Shown here: positions 17,379 through 26,054 of the stretch, in pieces
Layout: every line of letters starts with the position of its first letter
How positions within the stretch are numbered: position 1 is the first letter of the stretch
From: Halieaceae bacterium
Lineage (GTDB): Bacteria > Pseudomonadota > Gammaproteobacteria > Pseudomonadales > Halieaceae
Length of the DNA stretch: 40,590 nt
Assembly: GCA_018657645.1 (NCBI GenBank)
Contig: JABHWT010000358.1
Span: 1-40,590, forward strand
Direction: 5' to 3'
The notes under the pieces: model-generated
What the model was told of the DNA's origin: nothing
Databases searched by the model: none
What the model saw: the letters and a program-made list of their open reading frames with translations, nothing else
Position numbers and translations under genes: made by a program

Positions 17379-17675
17379 GGGAGTCAATTAGGTGCTTTGC
17401 ATAATTTATTGTTGGGTCCGGTTTGTCCAGAGCTTTGACAATATGACTTCCTTGTACCAAACGTTTCGTCCAAAATCCACCGTTAACTCGGCTTGGGCTA
17501 TTGCCAGAAAAGCGGTCACTAACAATCAGAACACCTGCTCGGACGCTTGGTTTGTACGGCAGCCCCTGCCAATTCCTGCCTGTTAACGCCGAAGGAGTCC
17601 TTGCTATTGCCTGCAAGCTAAAAACCCTATAGCGTGGGAGTCCAATACCCAATTCGCCCATTGACAGAACTACTT

Positions 17676-18932
17676 ATGTCCCATACTGATACGACGACTA
17701 TAGCGCTTTCCCTGGGGAAGCCGCACTGCCTTAATCTGCCATTTAAAAACGGAGAGACGGCCAGTATTCGCATTCCGTTCTCTGTCCTCTCGCCGGTGGT
17801 ATTCGAGGTTACCCTGAGAGTGGAAATTTCAACTGCCGAACAGGGTAGCGTGGTCTATCGAAGTGATAATACCGCAGATGGCGAGCGCGTTCGGTGGTTG
17901 CCGCGAGGTGAGTACTCGGCTGACTGGATTTTACCTCGGCTCTCTCTATCTGCGGGCCATTATCGGGTTAGAATCATCGCCAGGGCACTGGGAAAACAAC
18001 AACTGCGAAAGCTGGACGAGCAGCAGCTGGAGCTAGAGGTGCAGGGACAGGCAGAGAGTAACGGTATAGTAAAGGCTGGTTGGCATTTTGCCAGTGAATG
18101 CGAAGTTCCTCTGAGTGATCTCGCCTGGCAGCAGGGGCATGATAGCTGGTTTTTTCGTCATTTTGACCATGCCTCTCACGTTGTTATCAATTACATGCTG
18201 GATAATTCACCGCTGCTGTCGGGAAGAATTTTGGATGTGGGTTGTGGCGATGGCATTACAGACCTGGGGATATGCCTGCGCACGGAACCGGAGCTATTGG
18301 TGGGTATTGATCCATCTCGAGCCTACGAGCGGTTGCCCGAGGTGCTTAAAGAGAATCATCTGGACCTGGAACTACCCGAAAATCTGATTTATACAGCGGA
18401 TGATGCCAATCACATCCCCTATCCCGATGATTACTTCGACGTGGTGATTTCCTGGGGTTCGGTGGAACATATTGCAGGTGGATACCTGCAAACGCTCAGG
18501 GAAATAAAGCGAGTGCTGCGCCCAGATGGCCTGTTATTTATCCATCCGGGGCTTTATTACGGCAACTTTGGTCATCATCTGGGTGAGTTTTCCAGTGAGC
18601 CTTTCTTCCACCTGACTAAAAGCGAAGACGAGATTAAGCAACTGGTTTTCTCCAAAGATCCGCAACTGATGGATCGCTCGGGCTATGAGGCAGTGTCACG
18701 AGAGGATTTCTGGCGCTGCTACACCGAGCTAAATCCCATTTCGGTAGCGGAATTTGAGCGCGAACTCAAGGCCCTGGAGTTTGAATTCTATCGGGCTGCG
18801 CTGCGTACAGAGGGCCGCATAGAATATACGCACCCCAATCTGCAAAACTATCCGGTGCAGGATCTGGCTACCCTGGAGTTTTACCTGTCGGCATACAACC
18901 GGAAGAAACCCCGACCCCTGGAACAGGCGTAG
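17676..18932 (+). CDS. class I SAM methyltransferase with N-terminal Wzt-C-like domain
   Basis: A 418-residue protein in two parts. Residues about 22-124 form an all-beta region with FKNGETASIRIPF, a central GEYSADWILPRL and LSAGHYRVRI. This pattern closely resembles the Wzt C-terminal carbohydrate-binding domain of O-antigen ABC exporters. Residues about 180-330 are a Rossmann methyltransferase with motif I LDVGCGDG (186-193), GIDPS and DVVISWGSVEHI. A tail of about 100 residues follows. It probably methylates a glycan, with the N-terminal domain recognising it (inference). ATG 17676 is preferred over an in-frame start at 17634, which adds 14 untypical residues. It is divergent from the PMT gene and convergent with the next gene, with a 3-nt gap. 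Confidence 0.8.
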   Translation: MSHTDTTTIALSLGKPHCLNLPFKNGETASIRIPFSVLSPVVFEVTLRVEISTAEQGSVVYRSDNTADGERVRWLPRGEYSADWILPRLSLSAGHYRVRIIARALGKQQLRKLDEQQLELEVQGQAESNGIVKAGWHFASECEVPLSDLAWQQGHDSWFFRHFDHASHVVINYMLDNSPLLSGRILDVGCGDGITDLGICLRTEPELLVGIDPSRAYERLPEVLKENHLDLELPENLIYTADDANHIPYPDDYFDVVISWGSVEHIAGGYLQTLREIKRVLRPDGLLFIHPGLYYGNFGHHLGEFSSEPFFHLTKSEDEIKQLVFSKDPQLMDRSGYEAVSREDFWRCYTELNPISVAEFERELKALEFEFYRAALRTEGRIEYTHPNLQNYPVQDLATLEFYLSAYNRKKPRPLEQA

Positions 18933-18935
18933 AGG

Positions 18936-19724
18936 TTAGCGAAGCCCGGTATTGCAGGTGAACCTGACAGAGACGACCCCATCTGGAATTTTAACTGCAG
19001 TTGGAGGGCAGTGGGGAAAACCTCCCGATCTGACAACGTCGACAGTGTAATTTCCCGGATCGGCTCGGATAATGAACAGACCCTGGGAATTGGTAATAGC
19101 AGTACCGACCACCTGATCCATGTCATCAATGAGTTCAACTGTGGCATCTGCGAACGGCCCAATGCAAATTTGGCCGGGTCGCAGTGGTCCCGGGCAGGTT
19201 GGAGAGAGCGACAATTTACCGATGATGCCAGTTTCCTGTGTGGGAAAAAGGTCAACCTGACTTGCCTGGGCCAAAAGGCTCTGCATGAAGTGCGTTTGAA
19301 TAGGGCCATCCACTAGGGCCGGGCCTGCGATAGTGGTGTGATGATTGGTTATGAATGCGGTTGTCTCAAACAGGACGGGACCCTGCTCATTGACATTGAC
19401 GGCGGGGATCAGCAGTGTGAAAGTTGTTGTCTTTAGATCTGGAATCTGCCTGAGAGAGAGGGTTACGAGTTGACCGACCTCTGTTTTGGTCGCTCGGATT
19501 TCATCCCCACTGAACGTTCGGACTCCGTTGGAGCCTCTGCGATAGTGTAGCTGTGGCGTGTCGTCAATGCTGGATGTCGTGTACTCGACCGAAACGTTCT
19601 TGCCGGCAAAAACATAATGATTGGGTTGCGATGGTAGGACCAGATTTATGTTGCCCTTCGCAGATACCTGTAGGGGTAAAAACGAGAATATAATAGACGC
19701 TACGGTTGCCAGATGTTTCTGCAT
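18936..19724 (-). CDS. secreted protein of unknown function with C-terminal Cna-B/CarboxypepD_reg-like fold
   Basis: A 262-residue protein with a Sec signal peptide (MQKHLATVASIIFSFLPLQ, cleavage near VSA-KG). The middle region is beta-rich. The C-terminal 80 residues (DATVELIDDMDQVVGTAI, then NSQGLFIIRADPGNYTVDVV) look like a carboxypeptidase-regulatory or Cna-B beta-sandwich, and they contain paired cysteines (SPTCPG, GQICIG, HCPPT, FTCNT) likely to form disulfides in the periplasm or outside the cell. I recognise no family for the whole protein. ATG 19724 is chosen because it starts the signal peptide; the longer frame to 19832 adds 36 unlikely residues. Confidence 0.7.
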   Translation of the reverse strand: MQKHLATVASIIFSFLPLQVSAKGNINLVLPSQPNHYVFAGKNVSVEYTTSSIDDTPQLHYRRGSNGVRTFSGDEIRATKTEVGQLVTLSLRQIPDLKTTTFTLLIPAVNVNEQGPVLFETTAFITNHHTTIAGPALVDGPIQTHFMQSLLAQASQVDLFPTQETGIIGKLSLSPTCPGPLRPGQICIGPFADATVELIDDMDQVVGTAITNSQGLFIIRADPGNYTVDVVRSGGFPHCPPTAVKIPDGVVSVRFTCNTGLR

Positions 19725-19890
19725 TGAAAACACTCTTTTATGAAAGGTTGTACTAAGAGGTGCCAGAGACCACGGACTAGGGAGAAATGCATGCCATTGA
19801 TCGTCTTGCAGTGGCCTCAATCCCGATTTCACAATCAGCGTATTTTAAGGCACCGCTAACTAATTTCATAGTGCATCAGGGACAAACCAT

Positions 19891-19920
19891 TTGGTTCGTC
19901 TCCCGCCCGCGTTGTATGCT
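19891..19920 (+). promoter_or_regulatory. possible sigma70 promoter of the 136-residue protein gene
   Basis: TTGGTT (19891-19896) and TATGCT (19915-19920) are separated by 18 bp, which would put the transcription start about 40 nt before GTG 19968. Both boxes are imperfect, so this is only a candidate. Confidence 0.3.
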
Positions 19921-19967
19921 TGTTATACATTCATCCGCACGGAATCCGTCCTGAGAGGAACCAAACA

Positions 19968-20378
19968 GTGAAAGTGGTATTAAGAATTGTCGGTGGCCTG
20001 ATGGTGATTATGGTACTTCTTAGTGCCTCCCAATATATCGCCTCTGAGCGAATTGAAGTGGTAGAGTTGCTCACGCTCGACGACAGCGGTGAGACAATCA
20101 ACACCCACCTTTGGGTAGTGGATTACGAGGGTAAGCAGTATCTGAGGGCTGGTAGCGATGGTTCGGGATGGCTTACGCGCATGAAAAATCACCCGTCAAG
20201 TATCAAGCTAATTCGCGAGGGAAACACGGCGGCTTACAAGATGATTGAGCGACCGGATAAAGCGGAGGCGATCAATCAGTTAATGCGCGAGAAGTATACT
20301 TGGGGAGATGAGTACATTTCTTTCCTATTTGGCGTGCGAGAGGGGTCCATTCCATTGGAGCTAAATCCGCTGCCTTAG
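19968..20378 (+). CDS. small membrane-anchored protein, possibly DUF2255/split-barrel-like
   Basis: A 136-residue protein with one N-terminal transmembrane helix (VVLRIVGGLMVIMVLLSA) followed by a soluble domain. The segment INTHLWVVDYEGKQYLRAG with GSGWLTRMKNHPSSIKLI resembles split-barrel flavin-binding proteins of the DUF2255/deazaflavin-nitroreductase type; this is a pattern judgement only. GTG 19968 is chosen because AGAGGA lies 7-8 nt upstream and the helix starts directly after it. ATG 19920 in the same frame lacks a Shine-Dalgarno sequence and adds 16 polar residues. It lies 45 bp before the DUF885 gene and may be co-transcribed with it. Confidence 0.65.
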   Translation: MKVVLRIVGGLMVIMVLLSASQYIASERIEVVELLTLDDSGETINTHLWVVDYEGKQYLRAGSDGSGWLTRMKNHPSSIKLIREGNTAAYKMIERPDKAEAINQLMREKYTWGDEYISFLFGVREGSIPLELNPLP

Positions 20379-20423
20379 AGGCTAAATGAACACCCGACAG
20401 TGATGAAATAGGGAGAACCTGGT

Positions 20424-22238
20424 TTGAAGAAACTGCTAGTTGCCCTCGCCCTTATTGGCGCGATGGTTGGAGGAAGTTGGACTTACCAGCTGTGGTGGGG
20501 CAAGCCCTGGAATATTGACAATTTCTATGAGGTGGGGTTTGTCAAATTGCTGCTCGCCGACCCTGAAACGTTGACGATGCTGGGCATTGTAGACAATACG
20601 CCAGTAGATTTTCACAGCGATGAACTCACCGATATTTCGCCTGCTGCCGAACGGGCGCAACTGGAGCTGGTGCAGGAGCAGTTGACGACGTTGGGTCGAT
20701 ATAAAATGGGCAATAAGACATCGCAGCAGCAACTCTCGGGCCAGATTTTGCGCTGGTTCCTACAGGATATTATTGCCGGGAGCGAGTTCATGTTTCACGA
20801 TTACCCGGTAGAGCAGTTGAACGGCTGGCCAACGGCCCTTCCAACGTTGTTCTCCAGCTTCCATCAACTCATCGACCGTAGTAGTGCAGAGCGTTACATT
20901 GCACGGCTGGCTGCCATAGGCCAAAAAGTCGATCAGGGAATCGAGGGGCTGGCTTTGCGTGCGAAAAAGGGAGTGTTGCCACCACGTTTTGTATTTGACC
21001 GTGTGCGCAATGATCTGGAGAAGCTGGTTCAGGCGCCGGTAGATGAGAGCGTGTTTTACACATCCTTGGTAGAGGGATTAGCGGACCTCGACACGATTAA
21101 TGACGATGATCGTCGCGAGTTGGAGGGTAACGCCCTGTCTGTCATTGAGCAGTCCGTGTATCCAGCTTACCGCAAATTAATTGATTACTGGATCGAATTG
21201 AGAGAGCAGGCCACTGACGATGACGGGGTGTGGAAGTTACCCGACGGGGATGCCTACTACGCCTTCCTGCTACGCCACCACACCAGCACCCAATACAGCC
21301 CCGAACAAATACATCAACTGGGGCTGTCAGAAGTCCAGAGAATCAGCGCCGAAATGGATGAAATCCTCCGCCAGTTGGGTCAACAGAATACATCGGTTGG
21401 GATTGCTATGAGCCTTATTGGAGAGGATCCGAGCTTTCGCTACCCGACAGGAGATGTGGGCCGCGAGCGAGCTCTGGCTGTTGCGGCATCCGCTATAGAG
21501 GAGGCCGAAACAGTAATGCCTGCGGCTTTTTCTCGCCTTCCCAATGCAAAGGTGGAAGTGCGTCGGGTGCCGAAATTTCAGGAGCAATCGCGGGCCGGTG
21601 CTTCCTATTTTCCTCCCGCGCTGGATGGCTCGCGACCGGGTATATTTTGGCTAAACCTTAGAGCGCCCGACCAGGACTTCACGACATTTGATCTTCGCAC
21701 GACAGTTTTTCATGAGGCGATACCCGGGCATCACTTTCAATTGGCTTTGGCTCAGGAAATCGAGAATGTACCAAATTTTAGACGGTCATTGCCCTTTACC
21801 GCATACGCAGAGGGCTGGGGCCTGTACGCTGAACAGCTAGCCTGGGAGTATGGCCTGCAAAACGACCCCTATGATAATCTGGGTCGCTTGCAGGGGGAAA
21901 TCTGGCGGGCCGTCCGGCTGGTGGTCGATACAGGCATTCATTTCAAGCGTTGGAGTCGCCAACAGGCCATTGACTATATGGTTGCTCAAACTGGACTGCC
22001 AGAGTCGACAGTGGTGACTGAAGTCGAGCGATATATCGTGATGCCTGGGCAAGCTTGTGCTTACAAGGTGGGTATGTTGAAAATATTGGAGCTGCGTGAA
22101 CGCAGCAGAACAGCACTTGGAGATCTTTTCGATATACGCGACTTCCACGATGTGGTGCTGATGAATGGTAGTGTGCCGTTGGAAATACTGGAAACCATTG
22201 TCGATAACTATATTGACTCAACCCGCGAGAAGTCCTAG
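20424..22238 (+). CDS. DUF885 family protein (predicted zinc metallopeptidase), membrane anchored
   Basis: A 604-residue protein with an N-terminal uncleaved signal anchor (LLVALALIGAMVGGSWTY) and a large periplasmic domain. The DUF885 hallmark HEAIPGHH (430-437) gives a potential HExxH-like metal site, and AEGWGLYAE (462-470) supplies the downstream conserved glutamates. Members resemble M32/M3-type metallopeptidases, but few have been tested, so peptide hydrolysis is inferred. The length matches the family (about 580-620). The start is TTG 20424, supported by GGGAG about 8 nt upstream and the signal-like N-terminus. It converges on the ThuA gene, with 23 bp between stops. Confidence 0.88.
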   Translation: MKKLLVALALIGAMVGGSWTYQLWWGKPWNIDNFYEVGFVKLLLADPETLTMLGIVDNTPVDFHSDELTDISPAAERAQLELVQEQLTTLGRYKMGNKTSQQQLSGQILRWFLQDIIAGSEFMFHDYPVEQLNGWPTALPTLFSSFHQLIDRSSAERYIARLAAIGQKVDQGIEGLALRAKKGVLPPRFVFDRVRNDLEKLVQAPVDESVFYTSLVEGLADLDTINDDDRRELEGNALSVIEQSVYPAYRKLIDYWIELREQATDDDGVWKLPDGDAYYAFLLRHHTSTQYSPEQIHQLGLSEVQRISAEMDEILRQLGQQNTSVGIAMSLIGEDPSFRYPTGDVGRERALAVAASAIEEAETVMPAAFSRLPNAKVEVRRVPKFQEQSRAGASYFPPALDGSRPGIFWLNLRAPDQDFTTFDLRTTVFHEAIPGHHFQLALAQEIENVPNFRRSLPFTAYAEGWGLYAEQLAWEYGLQNDPYDNLGRLQGEIWRAVRLVVDTGIHFKRWSRQQAIDYMVAQTGLPESTVVTEVERYIVMPGQACAYKVGMLKILELRERSRTALGDLFDIRDFHDVVLMNGSVPLEILETIVDNYIDSTREKS

Positions 22239-22261
22239 GGCCACGCTGAGGTACATTGGTA

Positions 22262-23143
22262 TTATTCAGAGGCGCCCCAGGGCATGCCCTGTTTACCGCT
22301 GCTCCAGACAATGGCGTTAAGCACCAGTTGGCGTGCGCTGTCATTTTCCCAGTTGGCGTGGAAATGGCCCCCGGTAAAGCCGAATCCGCGACCACCACCG
22401 GCCCGTTCATAGGCCCAGGCCGTGACCTGCGGAACCCTGTCTGCCACAAGTTTGCGCACCGCGTAGTTGCCACTGTGGGCGCCGTTGCTTCGTTCCATGG
22501 TGTGATCGGGAGCGATGGCCCTTAAAAGAGGCGTCACTCCCTCCATGCCTGGCTGGAAGCGCATGTTAAAATACCACTCGTCCAGCATTGTGAATGGTCT
22601 TATGTTTTTGGTTACCGGATGCTTGGGCAGGCTGGTAAAATCTGCTTCCCAGTGCGGGTTTACCGACCAGTCCGTTTCAAAATAGCCGCCGATGGCATTC
22701 AGCATGGAGTTTGAAGAGGGGCTGTCTCGTGGAACTTCTACGCAATAATGTAGGGCTACGACCCCGACGCCCTGATTCACCAGTCGGTCGAAGGTGTCCA
22801 GGTGTTCATTGATGAGATGCCCTTTGCCACCGTCGCAGTACAAGACCAGGGCATCTGCACTGGCAAGAATCGAATCGTCCTCTGGCCAGCCGCCGTAAAT
22901 GTTAACGGTTTCAAAACCGGGGTGTTGTTTTCTCAGGGCGCTGGCGAGCAATTCCGAACCCGCCTTGTGCTCATGGGCTAAGGGCCCGTGGCTATCGCGC
23001 CCCGCAAGAAACACAATTCTGGCCGCGAGTGTTTTTCCGGACGCATCGGTCGCCGGGTTGCTGCTGACAGATACTTCTTGCCAGTTACAAGCGGTGAGCG
23101 AAAAGGTCAGCAGAAGTAGAGTGACTAATCTTTGCGGTCTCAT
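22262..23143 (-). CDS. ThuA domain lipoprotein
   Basis: A 293-residue lipoprotein with signal MRPQRLVTLLLLTFSLTAC and a lipobox ending at Cys19. The rest is a ThuA-like class-I glutamine-amidotransferase-like fold: IVFLAGRDSHGPLAHEH, a DALVLYCDGGKGH segment, the GVGVVALHYCVE strand and the GFGFTGGHFHANW C-terminal motif. ThuA proteins are linked to sugar metabolism and are common in secreted form beside cytochrome c and dehydrogenase genes, but their activity is unknown. GGAGGG is about 8 nt before the ATG. The diheme cytochrome c-rhodanese gene ends 55 bp upstream on the same strand, so the two probably form an operon. Confidence 0.88.
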   Translation of the reverse strand: MRPQRLVTLLLLTFSLTACNWQEVSVSSNPATDASGKTLAARIVFLAGRDSHGPLAHEHKAGSELLASALRKQHPGFETVNIYGGWPEDDSILASADALVLYCDGGKGHLINEHLDTFDRLVNQGVGVVALHYCVEVPRDSPSSNSMLNAIGGYFETDWSVNPHWEADFTSLPKHPVTKNIRPFTMLDEWYFNMRFQPGMEGVTPLLRAIAPDHTMERSNGAHSGNYAVRKLVADRVPQVTAWAYERAGGGRGFGFTGGHFHANWENDSARQLVLNAIVWSSGKQGMPWGASE

Positions 23144-23198
23144 CGTAGAACCCTCCGTTTTTTTCTAGCGATCGGCTTCTGCAAATGCTGAATGGAGG

Positions 23199-24302
23199 CT
23201 AGTCGGTATTTTCCACAAGATCACTGCGCATTACCGGATAGCCAAGGTTCATCCAGCCGAAAATTCCTTCATAGAGTACAGCGGTTCGGCTATAGCCTCG
23301 CCTTCTTAGCACTGCAATAACACTGTCCGCTGCGGCTCGTGGGCAGGAGCAGTAGGCAATGATCTGCACATCCTTGGGTAGTTCTGCGACGATTGCATCA
23401 AAGTCTGCATAGTAGGGAAGAGGGAAAGACCCCTGGATATGTGCTCTTTGCCACACCGATGTAACCCGGGTATCCAACAAGACCATTCTTTGCTGTGCAT
23501 TTAGTGCCGCGAACAGGTCTTTAGATGAGACATACAGATTGTTCGTCAGCTTGAAATCCGGGTCGGCGCCCTGTGGGTTAATGATGTACTGATCGGCAGT
23601 TGGCAACTGGCGTAACACCGGCTTTTCCATTTTCCAGCCACTTGCCCGGCTGCGCAGGAATGCAGTGACATTGTCGATATCATCTGCTGACAATTTGCCA
23701 GCAAACGCATTCATCTGGGTATCATTGCGGCCATTGACGATGGCATGCCGGATAAATTCATCCGTGTTGTGTGCAAGGGCCGACTGATTAGCCAGGGCAG
23801 GCGCAGTTACCCCTTCACCCTTCTCCCCGTGGCAAGTGGCACACTCTTTTTCGTAGACCTGTTGGCCGCGCGCAATATCTCCGCTCACCGGGTTGGTCGA
23901 CAGATAAACTCGCTCTGCACCCGATTGCTCAAACAGCCAATAGGTTAAATCCCAGGTTTCACTCAGGCTCATGGGGCCACCGACTTCATCCAGATAGCCC
24001 CCCATTGCTGTTCCCTGGCGACCATAGGAAAGCGGTCTTAGAACGGCATGAGGGATGCCAGATTCAAACAGGCTGCGGCTTCGTAGGGAGGGCGCGTGAT
24101 CGTTTGCGTACCCTTGCCGGTTTTTACCATGACACAGCGCGCAGTACTTCTTGTAGTTTTCCGCAGCAACCTCAGTTTGATTTGCGGTCAATGTCCTTAT
24201 TGGTTGCAATTGATTGCTTGAATGTTGCGGTGCCGCAGACACCGCCGCTGTGACCAGTATTGTAAGGAAGGGCAGCAGTATTGACAGTCGCTTGGTGTGC
24301 AT
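23199..24302 (-). CDS. diheme cytochrome c fused to C-terminal rhodanese domain
   Basis: A 367-residue periplasmic protein with a signal peptide (about 1-23). It has two cytochrome c domains, with heme sites CALCH (54-58) and CATCH (154-158); likely axial methionines are M100 and M197. The C-terminal part (about 260-365) is a rhodanese domain: LLDTRVTSVWQRAHIQGS, then a catalytic loop YCSCPRAA with Cys318 and a second cysteine two residues later, and LYEGIFGWMNLGYPV. Such CxCP loops are known in a subgroup of rhodaneses. The combination suggests electron transfer coupled to sulfur or persulfide handling (inference). The start is ATG 24302; a TTG lies just before it. It precedes the ThuA lipoprotein gene. 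Confidence 0.88.
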   Translation of the reverse strand: MHTKRLSILLPFLTILVTAAVSAAPQHSSNQLQPIRTLTANQTEVAAENYKKYCALCHGKNRQGYANDHAPSLRSRSLFESGIPHAVLRPLSYGRQGTAMGGYLDEVGGPMSLSETWDLTYWLFEQSGAERVYLSTNPVSGDIARGQQVYEKECATCHGEKGEGVTAPALANQSALAHNTDEFIRHAIVNGRNDTQMNAFAGKLSADDIDNVTAFLRSRASGWKMEKPVLRQLPTADQYIINPQGADPDFKLTNNLYVSSKDLFAALNAQQRMVLLDTRVTSVWQRAHIQGSFPLPYYADFDAIVAELPKDVQIIAYCSCPRAAADSVIAVLRRRGYSRTAVLYEGIFGWMNLGYPVMRSDLVENTD

Positions 24303-24445
24303 CAATGAAAACTCTTCAGATTTATCAAGTTGGCAAATTCCCCAAAGGCGCTGAAACTTGACGCATTAGTATCCTCTACCCGTCGTTAGGATTTGGGAGG
24401 TCGCAGTTGAAACGATTTCAATGCTTGATTCGCTACAAGCACGAG

Positions 24446-25996
24446 TCACAGAAGTTTGCTCTTGTGATCGGCCCAATACTTGTCTCTGAGGAGTCTCTTA
24501 TAGAGCTTTCCCGTTGGCAATCTAGGTAGTTCTTTTTTAAAGTCTACTGACTTCGGGCATTTCTGGCGCGACAGGTTCTCGAGGCAAAAATCCATGAGCT
24601 CCCGGGCCAGGTCATCCCCCGCAGGTGATTCGGGCATGGGTTGAATCATGGCTTTAACTTCCTCACCGAGATCGACATTGGGAACGCCGAATACGGCGGC
24701 ATCCGCCACCTTTGGATGTGTAATGAGCAAATCCTCGGTTTCCTGCGGGTAGATGTTTACACCACCGGAGATGATCATAAAGGTGGCGCGATCGGTAAGG
24801 TGAAGGAACCCGTCATCATCCAGGTATCCCACATCCCCGACAGTACTCATAGTGCCATCCGGTGACCGGGCCTCTGCCGTTTTCTCACTGTCGTTGAAAT
24901 AGGAAAAGTCCGCCGCCCGTTTAAACCAGATTTCACCGGGTGTGCCCTGCGGTGACTCCACTCCATCTTCGTCGAGTATGTGAAGTTCACCCAGTAGCAC
25001 TCTCCCTACAGTGCCCCGGTGGGCGAGCCATTCCTCACTATTACATGCGGCGAATCCCAACCCCTCTGTTGCGCCATAGTACTCGTGAATAATGGGCCCC
25101 CACCAGCGTATCATTTGCTCTTTTATCAGCGCCGGACAGGGGGCTGCGGCGTGAACGACAGTTTCGAGAGACGACACATCACTGCTTGCACGTATCGCCT
25201 CGGGCAGTTTTAGCATCCGATTAAACATGGTGGGGACGAGCTGTGTATGGGTGACCTTGTATTCGGCGATGAGAGAGAGATAGGACTCGGGATCGAAACG
25301 CTCCATGATGATGGCGGTGCCGCCAATACGAATGGCCAATCCGACAGCGGCCTGGGGTGCGGAATGGTAGAGGGGTGCGGGCGACAGATACACCATGTCG
25401 GGCCGGTATTGCCAGAGGTTCTGCAAAAAAGCAAAGACTGGCAGTATCAGCGACGGTGGCGCCTCGGGGAGCGGGCGGATAATACCCTTTGGTCGCCCCG
25501 TAGTGCCCGATGAGTACAGCATCGCGGTACCCAGGCATTCATCGACAATGGCCGTAGTGGGATAGTGCGCGATGGCTCTCTGGTAATTTAAAAAGGGCTG
25601 TTCATTCTCGGGACCATCGACCACGAGACACAGTGTAATCGCGGGGCAGGTGGCCAGCGCTTCTTTTACAATTGGCAGCTTGGCTATGGATGTGATAATA
25701 ATTTTCGATTCGCTATTGTTGACGATGTATGCCAACTCATCGGCGGTTAGATAAGAGTTGATACAGGTATAGTAGAGACCAGAGCGCTCTCCTGCACAGC
25801 AGGACTCCACGTAGCGCGCATTGTTTTCCATAAAAATCGCGTAGTGATCCAGCCGCTTGAGCCCGTGTTCCCTGAGCAGGTGTGCCAGTTGATTGGAACG
25901 CTGGTCGAGTTCAGCGTAGGAGACGCTCTCACCCGTGCTGGCCATGATGAAGGCTGGCTGATCCGCCCGCTCTGTAGCATGATTACCTGTGTACAT
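24446..25996 (-). CDS. acyl-CoA synthetase, AMP-binding
   Basis: A 516-residue ANL ligase, distinct from the one at 7775-9412. Motifs are P-loop YSSGTTGRPKG (161-171), A5 EYYGATEGLG, A7 VGDVGYLDDDGFLHL, hinge TDRATFMIISGGVNI and C-terminal catalytic lysine in LPTGKLYKR. All are intact, so it should form an acyl-CoA from a fatty or related acid with ATP. It resembles the FadD3/short-to-medium-chain-type ligases in length and motif wording, but the substrate is not readable. GGAGG lies about 12 nt before the ATG. Neighbours on both sides are periplasmic proteins of unrelated type, so it is probably its own transcription unit. The 143 bp downstream hold no gene. Confidence 0.9.
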   Translation of the reverse strand: MYTGNHATERADQPAFIMASTGESVSYAELDQRSNQLAHLLREHGLKRLDHYAIFMENNARYVESCCAGERSGLYYTCINSYLTADELAYIVNNSESKIIITSIAKLPIVKEALATCPAITLCLVVDGPENEQPFLNYQRAIAHYPTTAIVDECLGTAMLYSSGTTGRPKGIIRPLPEAPPSLILPVFAFLQNLWQYRPDMVYLSPAPLYHSAPQAAVGLAIRIGGTAIIMERFDPESYLSLIAEYKVTHTQLVPTMFNRMLKLPEAIRASSDVSSLETVVHAAAPCPALIKEQMIRWWGPIIHEYYGATEGLGFAACNSEEWLAHRGTVGRVLLGELHILDEDGVESPQGTPGEIWFKRAADFSYFNDSEKTAEARSPDGTMSTVGDVGYLDDDGFLHLTDRATFMIISGGVNIYPQETEDLLITHPKVADAAVFGVPNVDLGEEVKAMIQPMPESPAGDDLARELMDFCLENLSRQKCPKSVDFKKELPRLPTGKLYKRLLRDKYWADHKSKLL

Positions 25997-26054
25997 GGAT
26001 TCTTCGGCCTCCGTTTAGCCTGGCAAGGTTGTCAAAAGAAATAGTGGGTGATGC

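Noticed and set aside
17263-17661. 132-codon minus-strand frame overlapping the PMT start
   Set aside because: Overlaps the conserved PMT N-terminus in another frame and has no motif.
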